A DNA stretch of 64,000 nt from Candidatus Gastranaerophilales bacterium (GTDB lineage Bacteria; Cyanobacteriota; Vampirovibrionia; Gastranaerophilales; Gastranaerophilaceae), in assembly GCA_944324225.1 (NCBI GenBank), contig CALUVL010000003.1, positions 62,001 through 126,000 on the forward strand. Direction: 5' to 3'. Position 1 is the first letter of the stretch. The number at the start of each line of letters is the position of its first letter. The position numbers were made by a program, and so were the translations under genes. The notes beneath the pieces were generated by a model. The model searched no databases, had not been told where the DNA came from, and was given only the letters and a program-made list of their open reading frames with translations. This document shows positions 51,139 through 60,587 of the stretch, piece after piece.

Positions 51139-51453
51139 ATGAAAGAACTTAAAAAAGCGTTGGGAAGTCAAATTCAAAAAATACGTAAACAAAAAAAATT
51201 CACTCAGGAAAAACTTGCTGAACTTATTGGCATTGAAGTTCCGAGCCTGAGCAATATTGAAACTGGCAAATATGCACCTTCAATTGAAACTTTGCAAAAG
51301 TTGTCTGAAGTTTTGGATGTCAAACCATGGGAGTTTTATTATTTTAATGAACTCACAGAGTCAGAAATGAAACAGGAATTAATAAAAGCTCTTGACAATA
51401 ATCAAAAGCTTTTAAAAATTCTCTATAATTTTTATAAATCTATTGAAAACTAA
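51139..51453 (+). CDS. XRE regulator paired with pilin-like gene 2
   Basis: A 104-aa protein. The helix-turn-helix ([16 protein letters not shown], then [10 protein letters not shown]) is followed by a helical tail (about 68-104) that may dimerise. TTG 51127 is an alternative start, but GGAG is placed 7 nt before ATG 51139. Its stop overlaps the convergent panD stop by 4 nt. Divergent from the pilin-like gene. Confidence 0.85.
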   Translation: MKELKKALGSQIQKIRKQKKFTQEKLAELIGIEVPSLSNIETGKYAPSIETLQKLSEVLDVKPWEFYYFNELTESEMKQELIKALDNNQKLLKILYNFYKSIEN

Positions 51454-51806
51454 TGGGTTTCAGTAATGTTATTTTTATCATCTACCATAACCACTGTCGG
51501 TTTATGGGTTTTAATTTCCTCCGGAGTAAGGCTTGCATAAGAAACAATAATTACTTTATCTCCAGGCTGAACCTTGCGTGCTGCCGCCCCGTTAAGGCAA
51601 ATGCATCCTGAGTTTTGTTCACCTTTAATTACATAAGTCTGAAATCTTTCGCCGTTATTGACATCAAGAATATCAACTTTTTGGAATTCTACAATTTTTG
51701 CCGCATTCATTAACGTTTCGTCTATTGTAATTGAGCCGACATAATTCAAATTTGCATCTGTAACCGTGGCTCTGTGTATCTTTGAAAATAAAAATTCCTG
51801 TAACAT
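51450..51806 (-). CDS. panD: Aspartate 1-decarboxylase
   Basis: A 118-aa pyruvoyl enzyme producing beta-alanine from aspartate for pantothenate. It self-cleaves at Gly-Ser in Y-V-G-S-I-T-I-D (about 22-29) to form the pyruvoyl group. K-I-H-R-A-T-V-T (about 9), N-G-E-R-F-Q-T-Y (about 49) and N-G-A-A-A-R are family features. It supplies panC (20578-21438), 30 kb away. The start is supported by GGATTT only weakly. Confidence 0.95.
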   Translation of the reverse strand: MLQEFLFSKIHRATVTDANLNYVGSITIDETLMNAAKIVEFQKVDILDVNNGERFQTYVIKGEQNSGCICLNGAAARKVQPGDKVIIVSYASLTPEEIKTHKPTVVMVDDKNNITETH

Positions 51807-51924
51807 CTTATAAATCCTCTTCTGTTATTCTAAAACAAACAAATTATTTAAACAATGAATTTGTTAAAATTGTTGCGTTAATAACAGATGAATTTGGTAC
51901 ACTTAAAAATATTGTTTACACCGC

Positions 51925-51964
51925 AAAGAGATACAACCTTTTAACAGGCTGTACTCTTTTTTGG
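51925..51964. terminator. Hairpin after the GH13 operon
   Basis: AAAGAGATACAACC pairs with GGCTGTACTCTTT (one bulge or mismatch). The T-run is longer on the plus strand; on the minus strand only three U follow, so it is a weak terminator for the 51979-57344 operon. Confidence 0.45.
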
Positions 51965-51978
51965 TTTATTTAATGTGC

Positions 51979-53706
51979 CTAAAGATTTTGTCTGTAAACT
52001 TTATCTGAATTTTTTTCGATTTCAGGGGTATCAATTTCAAATACGTGAACTCGTGCAGGTCCAAGATCAACTCTGACCTCTCCATCTGAGGCCTGAATTA
52101 TGCTTTCTTTGCCGTAAGAAGGAAGGATGTTGTTTAATTCCTGATTAGCTTTTAATGTTGGAACTTTAACAACAGCAGCAACTTCTCTGTCTACATTTTT
52201 GTTTGCAACAACAAGAAGCGTTTTTCCTTTATAATGTCTTGCATATGCAATAATCTGGTCGTTTGTATCACCTTCTTTGTCAAGGAAGATTATTGAACCT
52301 TTTGTAATAACATCATTGTATTTGTCCCTTGCTTCAAAAGCTTTTGTTCTGAATTGTCCGATTTCAGGGTGTTTGCCGCCCGGTTTTCTTGACAGATTGA
52401 ACAAATCCAGCTTGCCATAGTGAACATTCATTTCGTGGTTGTCAGTCTGCGTGACAGGATTATGTTTTTCTGCGTATTTGTAATCATAGTAATCGCCTGA
52501 GTCAAAACCGTCTACAAAATACGGGTTAAGCATAGGTAAAGTTACCTGCAAGCCGGTTGTGAGATTGCAATAGTCTACTCCGCCGTGAAACATTGGTGAA
52601 ATGTCATCGTGTGTAGCAAATGAACCAATAAGAGATTTTTCTTTTCCGACTTTATAAGACAAATCAAGCATATCTTTTACGTAATTCATAAATGTTGATG
52701 CGTTGTGCCACTCATTGAAAATATGATATTGTCCATAAATAAGGTCAAATCCTGAACGAAATGCATCTTCAGGTCTGTCAAACGGCATATTGGCCTGAGG
52801 TGAAGCGTCTTCATATGTATAAGTTTCTGCAAGCCATCCGAATTCCGGATCGCATTTGTGTGAATAAGATATTATCAAATCCCAAAATTCTACTGGTTTA
52901 GCACGGCTTACATCAGCTCTGATGCCATCAACCCCTGCCTTTATACACATATCTATAAACTGTTTGTGATATTCAAGCAATTGAGGATTTAAAGTCCTTT
53001 TACATTCATCCTCCCAGGGCTGGAACATTCTGATATCATTCCATCCTTGCGGGGTTTTTGCAAGACCATCATGTTCTTTTGCCATAAGCTCAGGTTTGGC
53101 AAGGAATAATTCATAAGAAGCGCAGCTTGGCAAATCAAGCATCACATGTATGCCTCTTTTGTGACATTCATCCGTAAACTCTTTAAATTGCTCAACAGGT
53201 GTTCTCGGATCATCAGGATCGAGAAGCATAGGGTCTATTTCAAGCAAATCTTTTGGCGCATAAACAGAACCTGCGGTTCCCATAGCTTTAATTTTCCCGG
53301 GTGTATTAATCGGAAGTACATGTAAAGTGTTGTATCCGTCTGCTTGTATTTCATCAAGTCTTTCTATTGCATTTTTAAAGGTTCCATGCTGTTCGTTGCC
53401 GTCAATAAATTCGTTGCCGTTGGTATCTTTAGCATTAAAGAGTCTGGGAATAATTGCAAGAATTTTAGCCTCATTATTATTAAATAATGTTTTTAAATTG
53501 TTGTGATAATTAACAACTTCTGTTTTAGGTGTTTGTGTAACTTTCGGGGCATTAATTCTTGCCAGATTATCCAAATATGCAGAAATTAATCCTGGTTGTG
53601 CCGTTGAAGTCTGCGGTGTAGCTGCTGTTGTTTCGTTTTTGGTTGATTGAGCAGCAGGCACAATAGTATTAATTTTTTGTAATAAAAGATTTGTTGAGTT
53701 AAGCAT
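51979..53706 (-). CDS. GH13 family glycoside hydrolase/transferase (GlgE-like motifs)
   Basis: A 575-aa alpha-amylase-family enzyme. A Thr/Gln-rich N-terminal tail (about 1-60) precedes a barrel with Y-N-T-L-H-V-L-P-I. Region I is M-L-D-L-P-S-C-A-S-Y, lacking the usual N-H. Region II is D-G-I-R-A-D-V-S-R-A-K-P-V-E-F-W (nucleophile Asp). Region III is L-A-E-T-Y-T (acid/base Glu), and region IV S-F-A-T-H-D-D. The K-P-x-x-F-W and S-C patterns recall GlgE maltosyltransferases. It overlaps the upstream gene by 8 nt, so it belongs to a three-gene operon. Confidence 0.82.
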   Translation of the reverse strand: MLNSTNLLLQKINTIVPAAQSTKNETTAATPQTSTAQPGLISAYLDNLARINAPKVTQTPKTEVVNYHNNLKTLFNNNEAKILAIIPRLFNAKDTNGNEFIDGNEQHGTFKNAIERLDEIQADGYNTLHVLPINTPGKIKAMGTAGSVYAPKDLLEIDPMLLDPDDPRTPVEQFKEFTDECHKRGIHVMLDLPSCASYELFLAKPELMAKEHDGLAKTPQGWNDIRMFQPWEDECKRTLNPQLLEYHKQFIDMCIKAGVDGIRADVSRAKPVEFWDLIISYSHKCDPEFGWLAETYTYEDASPQANMPFDRPEDAFRSGFDLIYGQYHIFNEWHNASTFMNYVKDMLDLSYKVGKEKSLIGSFATHDDISPMFHGGVDYCNLTTGLQVTLPMLNPYFVDGFDSGDYYDYKYAEKHNPVTQTDNHEMNVHYGKLDLFNLSRKPGGKHPEIGQFRTKAFEARDKYNDVITKGSIIFLDKEGDTNDQIIAYARHYKGKTLLVVANKNVDREVAAVVKVPTLKANQELNNILPSYGKESIIQASDGEVRVDLGPARVHVFEIDTPEIEKNSDKVYRQNL

Positions 53707-56320
53707 GAGTTTTGTCCTTTTGAGTTGCGGTTATTTGCGGAGTTTGCATTCTTCCGAAGAAGAATTGTGCAAGAACTGTCGCTCCCAGAAGTGCAGCACC
53801 GGCTGTGGAGAACATTTTCAGCCACTTGTTGGTGTTAGAACTGCGTTTGCAGAAATTATACAATACTTCATCCGTTGCAGCTCCAATTTCAATGAATATT
53901 TTGTTGTCGCTTGCCAGGGAACTTGCGTCATCATTTATATTTCTATATGAATTTTCAAAGTAAGATTTGTTACCAACGTCATTAAGAACCATTGATCTAT
54001 ACTTTTTAAATTCCTCAAGTAATTTTTTATTACGTCCAAATGCAGACTCTGTTTCCGGATGCATTGTGTTTTCAAAGCTCAATCTCATAGATTCAATGAA
54101 TAATCGAGGATCTTGAGGAGTGTCAACTTTACCGGCATTAGCAGGTCGGCATGCGTATTTATATATAAGTCTTCCATTTCTTATTTGAATATTGCTTAAA
54201 TCTGTGGCATCAAAACTTGGGTCAATCCGCCTGTAAAATTTTGTAAGATAATCTGCTGTATGACCTGCAATACCTGTAATTTTGGAAAGTTCAACAATTT
54301 CTTCTTTCAATGCCCTAGGAAGTTTGTTGTGAAGTGCCGCATGGTATTTAGGATCTCCAATTGCAAGACGTCTATATAAATCAAGAGTATTTATTATGCG
54401 GAAGAATGAACTTTTAACTTCGGCAATCCTGTTGTATGCAAGGTCTTTGTATAGCTGTTTTAGTGAGCCAAGAGGATTTCTGCTTTCAAAGTCTTCTCCG
54501 CCAATACCAATCATACTGTTTAAAGAGTTTTCCATAAACGATGGCTTGTACCCCGGAAGTGTCATGATTTTTTGCTGAAATGCTTTAAATGATTTGTCAA
54601 TGAAATTATCCAGTTTAGTCTTTCCAGCTTCAGAGTACATTATTTCTCTTGTATCTCCAGCTTTCATTAATTTTTCCTGTTTGGCAATCTGGTCAATCAG
54701 TTTTGTCATGAAGTTTTTATAGTTTTGTTTGTCCGAAGCGATATCATCAAATGAATCTCTCAAAAAGCTTGTAGCAAAAAGTCTGTCATTTTTGATTTGA
54801 GCTATATCTTTTGATTTAAGCCCTAAACCATGAACAAAGGTATCCAGAGTATCATTCCAATAGTTTGCCATAGTTGTTTCTTGTAAACAACCAAGCTGGC
54901 TCTGGATAAATTTTTCGGTTGCTGTAATATTGGCTTTTAACAAATTAAATGCATCTGCAACAGTGTTAATCAGTTTTTGGTTATTATGATTTAGAACTGC
55001 AAAAGGTTCTTTTTTTAGCCCCTGCATAATTGGATTTTCTTCAGCATCTGCACCTATAAGAATTCGTTTAATATCATCAATTTCATAGTTTGATAATATT
55101 TTCATATTTGATTGGGGATTATTTATTGCAAGACTATTATATTTATCCAGTTTTTCATAGAGCTTTTTGGTGTATACAGTGAGGGCTTTTTCCAGTTTTT
55201 CCTCATTGCAGGCAATTTTAAAGAATCCATTTTCATTATCAAAACTTTTAAGCAGTTCATTATATGACGGAATAATTTGTCCGATTGTTTCTTTTTCAAA
55301 TCCGGCATCCAGTAATGCTTTCTCTGCGTTAGATGTTATTGCATTAAGTGTATTTTCATTAATCATGTAAAGATTAGTTTGAAGCAGTTTCCTTAAATCT
55401 TTATTTGCATTTTCTGTTACCTGTGGATCAAAGCCTGTTGTAATTGCTTTTGCAAGTTCTTCAACTAAATCATCTGTTATTACTTTATTCTGGTTTATAG
55501 ATAACAGGCTGCTGACTTTGGTTTTAATGCTGTTATCTTGCATTTCTTTAGCTAGGTCATCTATATTTTTGATATTTTGATTGTTTTTGTTATTGTTAAT
55601 TTTACCAAGCCATTTTGCGACCGGTTTTTCTAGCTGATTGCAGATTAGAGCACTCATAATCGGAGTAGCAAAACCTGCTGTCCACATCCATAATGTATTG
55701 TTTTGAACGGCAATCTTTTGCATTTTGCGTTTTGTGAACTCGTTTCGGTTTGGAATATCTTTGGGAATTCCCATCCAGTCGCCGATTTTTTCCAGTTTTT
55801 CGTTGCTATAGGCATCCCAGGCTAAGAACTGAGGATCCTGGAAAAATGGTTTTTTACGTCCAAAACTGTCAACATATTGCTGTTGAACATTAAATCCGTG
55901 AATCAGGTAAGCTGGCAGTTGAATTGCAAGTTTAGGCCATAGTGACATTGATGCCAGAAATGAACCCAAACCTATAAATTCCATTGCTTTAGTCATTGGA
56001 CTTTGTCTTTTTGTATATAAATATGCAGCAATAGCAAGTCCGCCGATTTTCAGTCCAACATCATTAATTTTACCTAGTTGATGATCATCTGCATTTCCGT
56101 TAAACCCATTTTTAACAGATTTAAGATCATATACAAAATCTTTTGCCATAATAGCTGGAGCATCAAAAATATTGCTTTTTACAAGATATCCGCTGCTTTT
56201 GTTCGGTTTTATAAATGTCTTGGTTTGAAGTTCATGATGAATGTCAAATTCCGGCGTTTTTCTTTCAGACGGCGGGGTTTTCAGGTTATGTACGAAGTTT
56301 TGAATTAAATTTGTCTGCAT
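53699..56320 (-). CDS. Large membrane-associated protein, unknown
   Basis: An 873-aa protein with no family I recognise. The N-terminal part is polar. Hydrophobic stretches lie at about 88-102 (L-K-I-G-G-L-A-I-A-A-Y-L-Y), 115-125, 200-212 and again near the C-terminus (about 838-855, with A-G-A-A-L-L-G-A-T-V-L-A-Q-F-F-F-G). Long helical stretches fill the middle. It may be a membrane or structural scaffold. It overlaps the GH13 gene and follows the next upstream gene by one base, so all three are coupled. Confidence 0.6.
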   Translation of the reverse strand: MQTNLIQNFVHNLKTPPSERKTPEFDIHHELQTKTFIKPNKSSGYLVKSNIFDAPAIMAKDFVYDLKSVKNGFNGNADDHQLGKINDVGLKIGGLAIAAYLYTKRQSPMTKAMEFIGLGSFLASMSLWPKLAIQLPAYLIHGFNVQQQYVDSFGRKKPFFQDPQFLAWDAYSNEKLEKIGDWMGIPKDIPNRNEFTKRKMQKIAVQNNTLWMWTAGFATPIMSALICNQLEKPVAKWLGKINNNKNNQNIKNIDDLAKEMQDNSIKTKVSSLLSINQNKVITDDLVEELAKAITTGFDPQVTENANKDLRKLLQTNLYMINENTLNAITSNAEKALLDAGFEKETIGQIIPSYNELLKSFDNENGFFKIACNEEKLEKALTVYTKKLYEKLDKYNSLAINNPQSNMKILSNYEIDDIKRILIGADAEENPIMQGLKKEPFAVLNHNNQKLINTVADAFNLLKANITATEKFIQSQLGCLQETTMANYWNDTLDTFVHGLGLKSKDIAQIKNDRLFATSFLRDSFDDIASDKQNYKNFMTKLIDQIAKQEKLMKAGDTREIMYSEAGKTKLDNFIDKSFKAFQQKIMTLPGYKPSFMENSLNSMIGIGGEDFESRNPLGSLKQLYKDLAYNRIAEVKSSFFRIINTLDLYRRLAIGDPKYHAALHNKLPRALKEEIVELSKITGIAGHTADYLTKFYRRIDPSFDATDLSNIQIRNGRLIYKYACRPANAGKVDTPQDPRLFIESMRLSFENTMHPETESAFGRNKKLLEEFKKYRSMVLNDVGNKSYFENSYRNINDDASSLASDNKIFIEIGAATDEVLYNFCKRSSNTNKWLKMFSTAGAALLGATVLAQFFFGRMQTPQITATQKDKTHA

Positions 56321-56321
56321 A

Positions 56322-57344
56322 TTAGTTCACCACGTACTTTCTTTCTTTTTCTATAATGTCAGCACTGTCAAGTTTTGATGGTTTATGTTCGCTTCTCATT
56401 ACATTTAATACACCGAGAACTGTTGCCGCAAGCGGGGTAAAAATCATAAATTTGCCGGCATGTTTATATTTATTGCCCTCACCTTTGTAAAGTGCTTTTG
56501 CACTTTTGACAAGCGAGTCTCCAAATATTTTCATTGAATGTCCGAATTTTTTAGTATCCCAGAATTTTAAAGTTGCAACATTGAAATATGATTCCCATGG
56601 TTTTTGGAATGCGAGTGCAACCCCTGCTGCAGCCCAGAGATATGAGGTTATACTTTTGGCGGCACTTGTTTTTTCTACGATTTCTTTAATTCTTGGCTTA
56701 ACTTCCTGATCAGAATCTTTTAAGTTTGTGCCCATACCAAGTCTTTTTGCTATTTTATCATAACGATAATTTCTTGGTTTTCCGCTCTTCGGATCCATAA
56801 GCAGCAAATCCCATCTTGAAAAATCAACACTTTCAAACACTTTATGATACTCAATGTTTGTTATATCAGTGTCATATATGTCATCAGGAAGTTCATAGTT
56901 AACTTTTGCATAAGGTCTTTCTGTATCAATACCTGTAATCCAGTGTACAGGTGCTGTAACAAGCGGTTTCGAGGCACTTTTTAGCAGAGCATATAATACA
57001 ACTCCTAGTGCCATTTTATTGCCGAGGGCTTTTGCCGATGGCTGATCAAAAAGGTTGTAATGTTTGTTGGCTGCATTGAAAACAGCCATAAGTGTACCGC
57101 TTCCGATTAAATAAGGTATTTGCCCCATTGTCAAAAATTCGTAAAAATTGGCATTGCGGCTGCCTTTAAATCCTTTTGCAGAATAAAGCGTTATTGCATT
57201 TGTAAATTTGTCCATCCCGATTCGCATTCTGGTGGATAAATTGTTTGGCAATAGTGTATCGTGGGTATAGTCTTTTTCATTTTTGTTTTGCTTTTTAGCT
57301 GAAAAAAACGGTGTATGATTCTGGTTATTTACTGGTAAAATCAT
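56322..57344 (-). CDS. Membrane-associated protein, unknown, operon leader
   Basis: A 340-aa protein. The start N-N-Q-N-H-T-P-F-F-S-A-K-K-Q-N is like the N-N-x-x-S-F-x-G tags at 9158 and 9796. Helices of moderate hydrophobicity occur near 78-95, 108-124, 232-248 and 303-320. Charged loops such as D-T-E-R-P-Y-A-K-V-N separate them. I moved the start five codons in: GGAG lies 5 nt before ATG 57344. It is the first gene of the operon with the 873-aa protein and the GH13 enzyme. Confidence 0.65.
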   Translation of the reverse strand: MILPVNNQNHTPFFSAKKQNKNEKDYTHDTLLPNNLSTRMRIGMDKFTNAITLYSAKGFKGSRNANFYEFLTMGQIPYLIGSGTLMAVFNAANKHYNLFDQPSAKALGNKMALGVVLYALLKSASKPLVTAPVHWITGIDTERPYAKVNYELPDDIYDTDITNIEYHKVFESVDFSRWDLLLMDPKSGKPRNYRYDKIAKRLGMGTNLKDSDQEVKPRIKEIVEKTSAAKSITSYLWAAAGVALAFQKPWESYFNVATLKFWDTKKFGHSMKIFGDSLVKSAKALYKGEGNKYKHAGKFMIFTPLAATVLGVLNVMRSEHKPSKLDSADIIEKERKYVVN

Positions 57345-57450
57345 TATTACTCCACACAAACTTCTTCAATATATTAATATCCGTGAAGAAATATTTTTGA
57401 TAGTTTAATACACTTGTGTTTACATTTTTTTACATTAATTTATTGAATTT

Positions 57451-58296
57451 TTATGCAAAAAATTTAAAGAAAATAAATGTTCCGATTCCTGCTAAAATGC
57501 AATACCAGCCAAATATTGCAAGTGAAAATTTTGAAATAAATTTCATAAAATATTTTATACACAAATATCCTACAAGTCCTGACACAATTGTTCCGCTGAT
57601 TATTGCTGTCCAGTTGTAGGCAAGTGCTTCATGGATATCAATTTTTATCAAAGGATACACCATTGATGCACCGAGGATTATCGGAATACTCAGTAAAAAT
57701 GAATATCTTGCCGCTGTTGTACGGTCAAGTCCGCAGAAAAGACCGGTTGCGATTGTCCAGCCGGATCGTGAAAATCCAGGCAATGCTGCAAGCCCTTGAG
57801 CCAGACCTATGAATATTGATGTTTTTAAATCAACTTTTTCTTTTTTGGCAATAAAATGTTTTGACATATATTCGCTTCCCAAAAGCACAAAACCTGTTAT
57901 AAAAAGCAATATCCCGACAATTGCCGGTGCAAATACAAGTTTTTCGGCAACTTCATTAATCGGAAGAGCAAGGGCTATTGTTAATATCGTGCCCGCGATT
58001 ATATAAAGTCCGAGTTTAGCCTCTTTATCAGACCAATCTTTTGTTTTTAGCGCATGCCACATTGCTTTTATTATGTTTGCAATGTCTTTTCTAAAAAATA
58101 TTAATACGGCAATAAGAGTTCCGAGGTGAACCATGATATCAAAGAATACTTCTTCATTGGAATGCTGGACTATTTCTATCCCCTGAAAAACTTTATAAAA
58201 GTTTGAAGTAAACACAAGATGCGCAGAACTTGAAATTGGCAAAAATTCGCTCAAGCCCTGTACTATTCCCATCAATATTGCCTGTATTAAATTCAT
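57451..58296 (-). CDS. uppP: Undecaprenyl-diphosphate phosphatase
   Basis: A 281-aa integral membrane phosphatase recycling the lipid carrier of peptidoglycan and LPS. G-L-S-E-F-L-P-I-S-S-S-A-H-L (about 14-27) and G-F-S-R-S-G (about 170) are the two active-site motifs. Eight or so hydrophobic helices. First in transcription is kdsD; uppP lies at the end of that minus-strand run (kdsD-kdsC-queD-uppP). Confidence 0.95.
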   Translation of the reverse strand: MNLIQAILMGIVQGLSEFLPISSSAHLVFTSNFYKVFQGIEIVQHSNEEVFFDIMVHLGTLIAVLIFFRKDIANIIKAMWHALKTKDWSDKEAKLGLYIIAGTILTIALALPINEVAEKLVFAPAIVGILLFITGFVLLGSEYMSKHFIAKKEKVDLKTSIFIGLAQGLAALPGFSRSGWTIATGLFCGLDRTTAARYSFLLSIPIILGASMVYPLIKIDIHEALAYNWTAIISGTIVSGLVGYLCIKYFMKFISKFSLAIFGWYCILAGIGTFIFFKFFA

Positions 58297-58302
58297 TTTT
58301 AG

Positions 58303-58665
58303 TTAATCCTCCTCAAAGTAGCTTGCGCATGATGTTTGAGTTTCCCAAACGGAAATTTTGCTCAATTGTACTATTTTTTCTTTCAGTTTTGTATATATAA
58401 AGGCTGCTATCATTTCAGAAGAAGGACTTTCTCCTTGAAATTCCGGCAGTTCGTTAATATCTTTGTGGTCAAGCAGGTCTAAAACAGTATTAAGCTCTTT
58501 TTTCAGAACTTTGTAGTCAATCAGAATATTGCTTTTGTCCAAAGTGTCGCCTTTAACGTAAGCTTCTACCATCCAGTTGTGTCCGTGCTGGTTTTCGCAT
58601 TCGCCGTCATAATTCAACAGATGATGTGCGGCTGAAAAAAATGCCTGTGTTTTTATTTCGTACAT
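58303..58665 (-). CDS. queD: 6-carboxy-tetrahydropterin synthase
   Basis: A 120-aa enzyme of queuosine synthesis. F-F-S-A-A-H-H-L (about 9-16) and Q-H-G-H-N-W (about 27-32) are the zinc His; the Cys in E-C-E-N (about 24) is catalytic. D-H-K-D-I-N-E (about 70) and V-W-E-T (about 107) follow. An open frame begins at 58719, but AAGGAAA fixes ATG 58665. Related sequences include pterin synthases; the C-x-x-x-H-G-H pattern favours QueD. Confidence 0.92.
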   Translation of the reverse strand: MYEIKTQAFFSAAHHLLNYDGECENQHGHNWMVEAYVKGDTLDKSNILIDYKVLKKELNTVLDLLDHKDINELPEFQGESPSSEMIAAFIYTKLKEKIVQLSKISVWETQTSCASYFEED

Positions 58666-58682
58666 AATTTTGTTTCCTTTTT

Positions 58683-59180
58683 TTAATTGTGATTTTGGTT
58701 TTTCAGTATAAATTCGCAAAATTCCCTAACAGCACCTCTTCCTCCGTTTTGAGAAGATATGAATCTTGAATTGTTTTTAACTTCTTTAACTGCATCATTA
58801 GGGCAGCCTGAAAGTCCGGCTTTTTCAAGAATACATATATCCGGAAGGTCATCACCCATATAGGCTGTTTGTTCCAGAGTCAGGTTGTATTTTGCAAGAA
58901 TTTCATTCAGTGTTTGAAGTTTATTCTTTGACCCCTGATGAATTTCTTTGAATTTTAAGTTTTCTGCACGATGCTGAACCGTGCCGTTGCTGCGGGCTGT
59001 GATAATAGCAGTAATTATTCCTGCATTATTAAGCATTGTTATTCCATGACCGTCTTTTGCGTTGAAGGTTTTGTATTCAACGCCGTTTTCATCATAAGTG
59101 ATGCTTCCGTCAGTCATAACACCATCCACATCAAAGGCGGCAAGTTTAATTTTTGAAGCTCTTATTTCTAAATCATTCAT
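58683..59180 (-). CDS. kdsC: 3-deoxy-D-manno-octulosonate 8-phosphate phosphatase
   Basis: A 165-aa HAD phosphatase of the tetrameric KdsC kind that releases Kdo from Kdo-8-P. F-D-V-D-G-V-M-T-D-G (about 16-25) is the nucleophile motif, T-A-R-S (about 60) the second, and Y-M-G-D-D-L-P-D (about 106) the metal site. Directly after kdsD, two nt apart, so the two Kdo steps are co-encoded. It shows that the organism makes LPS-type core sugar. Confidence 0.93.
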   Translation of the reverse strand: MNDLEIRASKIKLAAFDVDGVMTDGSITYDENGVEYKTFNAKDGHGITMLNNAGIITAIITARSNGTVQHRAENLKFKEIHQGSKNKLQTLNEILAKYNLTLEQTAYMGDDLPDICILEKAGLSGCPNDAVKEVKNNSRFISSQNGGRGAVREFCEFILKNQNHN

Positions 59181-59182
59181 AT

Positions 59183-60172
59183 CTAAGCAACTCCGGCTTT
59201 CAAAAGATCGTGGATGTGGATTACACCGATAGGTTTATGGCTTTCGTCAACTACGGCAAGAGCGGTGATTGAATATTTTTCCATCAAATTAAGCGCACTT
59301 GCCCCGTATGAATCGGCTGAAATACACTTCGGATTTTCTGTCATGACATTTTTGATAATAAGATTTGACGTGTCATGATATTTAAGAAGTGTTCTTCTGA
59401 TGTCACCGTCGGTGAGAACTCCGGTTAAAACTCCATTGTTATCTAATATCATGGCCATACCGAGTTTGTAATTTGTAATAAGTTCAATTACATCTGTGAA
59501 TTTATCGTTTTCGTGTGCAATCGGTAATTTTTCTTTTTCTGAAAGCATAAGATCAGAAACTTTGTACAAAAAGCCTTTTCCAAGAGCACCGGACGGGTGG
59601 AATATAAGAAAATCTTCTTCTGAAAAACCTCTTTTTTTCAAAAGACATACCGCAAGAGCATCACCCATAGCAAGGGTTGCTGTTGTGCTTGCTGTAGGTG
59701 CTTTATTAAGCGGGCATGCTTCACGTTCTACTGAAATATCAAGGGTTACATCGCTTGCATGAGAGAGTGTCGAATTCAGATTTCCAGTCATTCCGATCAT
59801 AATTACCCCGAAACGTTTAATTAATGGTAGAAGATTGAGCAATTCCTGTGTTTCACCGCTGTTTGAAATTGCGATTATTACATCATTTCTTGTAATGATT
59901 CCTGAATCGCCATGGGTGCTTTCTGCTGGATGAAGAAAGTATGCCGGAGTTCCTGTAGAAGAAAGCGTTGCCGCTATTTTTCTGCCAATGAGCCCTGATT
60001 TGCCCATACCTGTTACAATTACTCTTCCTTTACAGTTGTATAAATATTCTATTGCTTTATCAAATTCTTCGCCGATATTGTTTTTTAATCTCAATATTGA
60101 ATTTGCTTCTATTGTCAAAACTTCTTTTGCAAGTTCATTAATATTAACTGCTTCTGCCATTGCAATACCCAT
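59183..60172 (-). CDS. kdsD: D-arabinose-5-phosphate isomerase (KdsD/KpsF family)
   Basis: A 329-aa SIS-domain isomerase plus two CBS repeats. G-M-G-K-S-G-L-I (about 56) and S-T-G-T-P-A-Y-F-L-H-P (about 73), H-G-D-S-G (about 87) and S-N-S-G-E-T (about 103) form the sugar site; the His in F-H-P-S-G-A-L-G (about 192) is conserved. The CBS repeats span about 210-329. It converts ribulose-5-P to arabinose-5-P for Kdo. AAAGG lies 8 nt before the ATG. Confidence 0.95.
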   Translation of the reverse strand: MGIAMAEAVNINELAKEVLTIEANSILRLKNNIGEEFDKAIEYLYNCKGRVIVTGMGKSGLIGRKIAATLSSTGTPAYFLHPAESTHGDSGIITRNDVIIAISNSGETQELLNLLPLIKRFGVIMIGMTGNLNSTLSHASDVTLDISVEREACPLNKAPTASTTATLAMGDALAVCLLKKRGFSEEDFLIFHPSGALGKGFLYKVSDLMLSEKEKLPIAHENDKFTDVIELITNYKLGMAMILDNNGVLTGVLTDGDIRRTLLKYHDTSNLIIKNVMTENPKCISADSYGASALNLMEKYSITALAVVDESHKPIGVIHIHDLLKAGVA

Positions 60173-60286
60173 ATCTCTAACCTTTCATTTAATTTTCCTT
60201 ACTCGATTATACAATAAATATCATACAAATGTATTAAATACATATAAAATTTTAAAATATATTTAAAAAAATCCGACTTAATAGTT

Positions 60287-60568
60287 ATGAGTCAGGTTGG
60301 TTGTAAAAATTTGGTTTATTTAAGATCGTCAAATCCAATAAAGGCGGTGCAAGAAGTTAGAAAAGTGATAACAAAATCAGACATTCAAAATTTAGAGTTG
60401 GATCTTTCTGGAATGAATTTGCTGGATGCTGTTAAAGTGCTGGCAATGACATCATCCTATCTTTACAAAAAACTTCCTGAAGAAAAATTAAGGTTTAGAT
60501 TTATTTCGACTGATATAAAAAATATTATTTCCCAGTTGTCATTAAAAAATCTGGAGATGGTTGTGTAA
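60287..60568 (+). CDS. Small protein, STAS-like, unknown
   Basis: A 93-aa protein. L-E-L-D-L-S-G-M-N-L-L-D-A-V-K-V-L-A (about 37-54) resembles the D-L-S/G strand-loop-helix of STAS anti-sigma antagonist folds, though the phosphorylatable Ser is not obvious. No ribosome site of note; the ATG follows AATAGTT. Divergent from kdsD. I give a low-confidence fold call and no function. Confidence 0.5.
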   Translation: MSQVGCKNLVYLRSSNPIKAVQEVRKVITKSDIQNLELDLSGMNLLDAVKVLAMTSSYLYKKLPEEKLRFRFISTDIKNIISQLSLKNLEMVV

Positions 60569-60587
60569 TTTATTGGGAATTTTTCCG

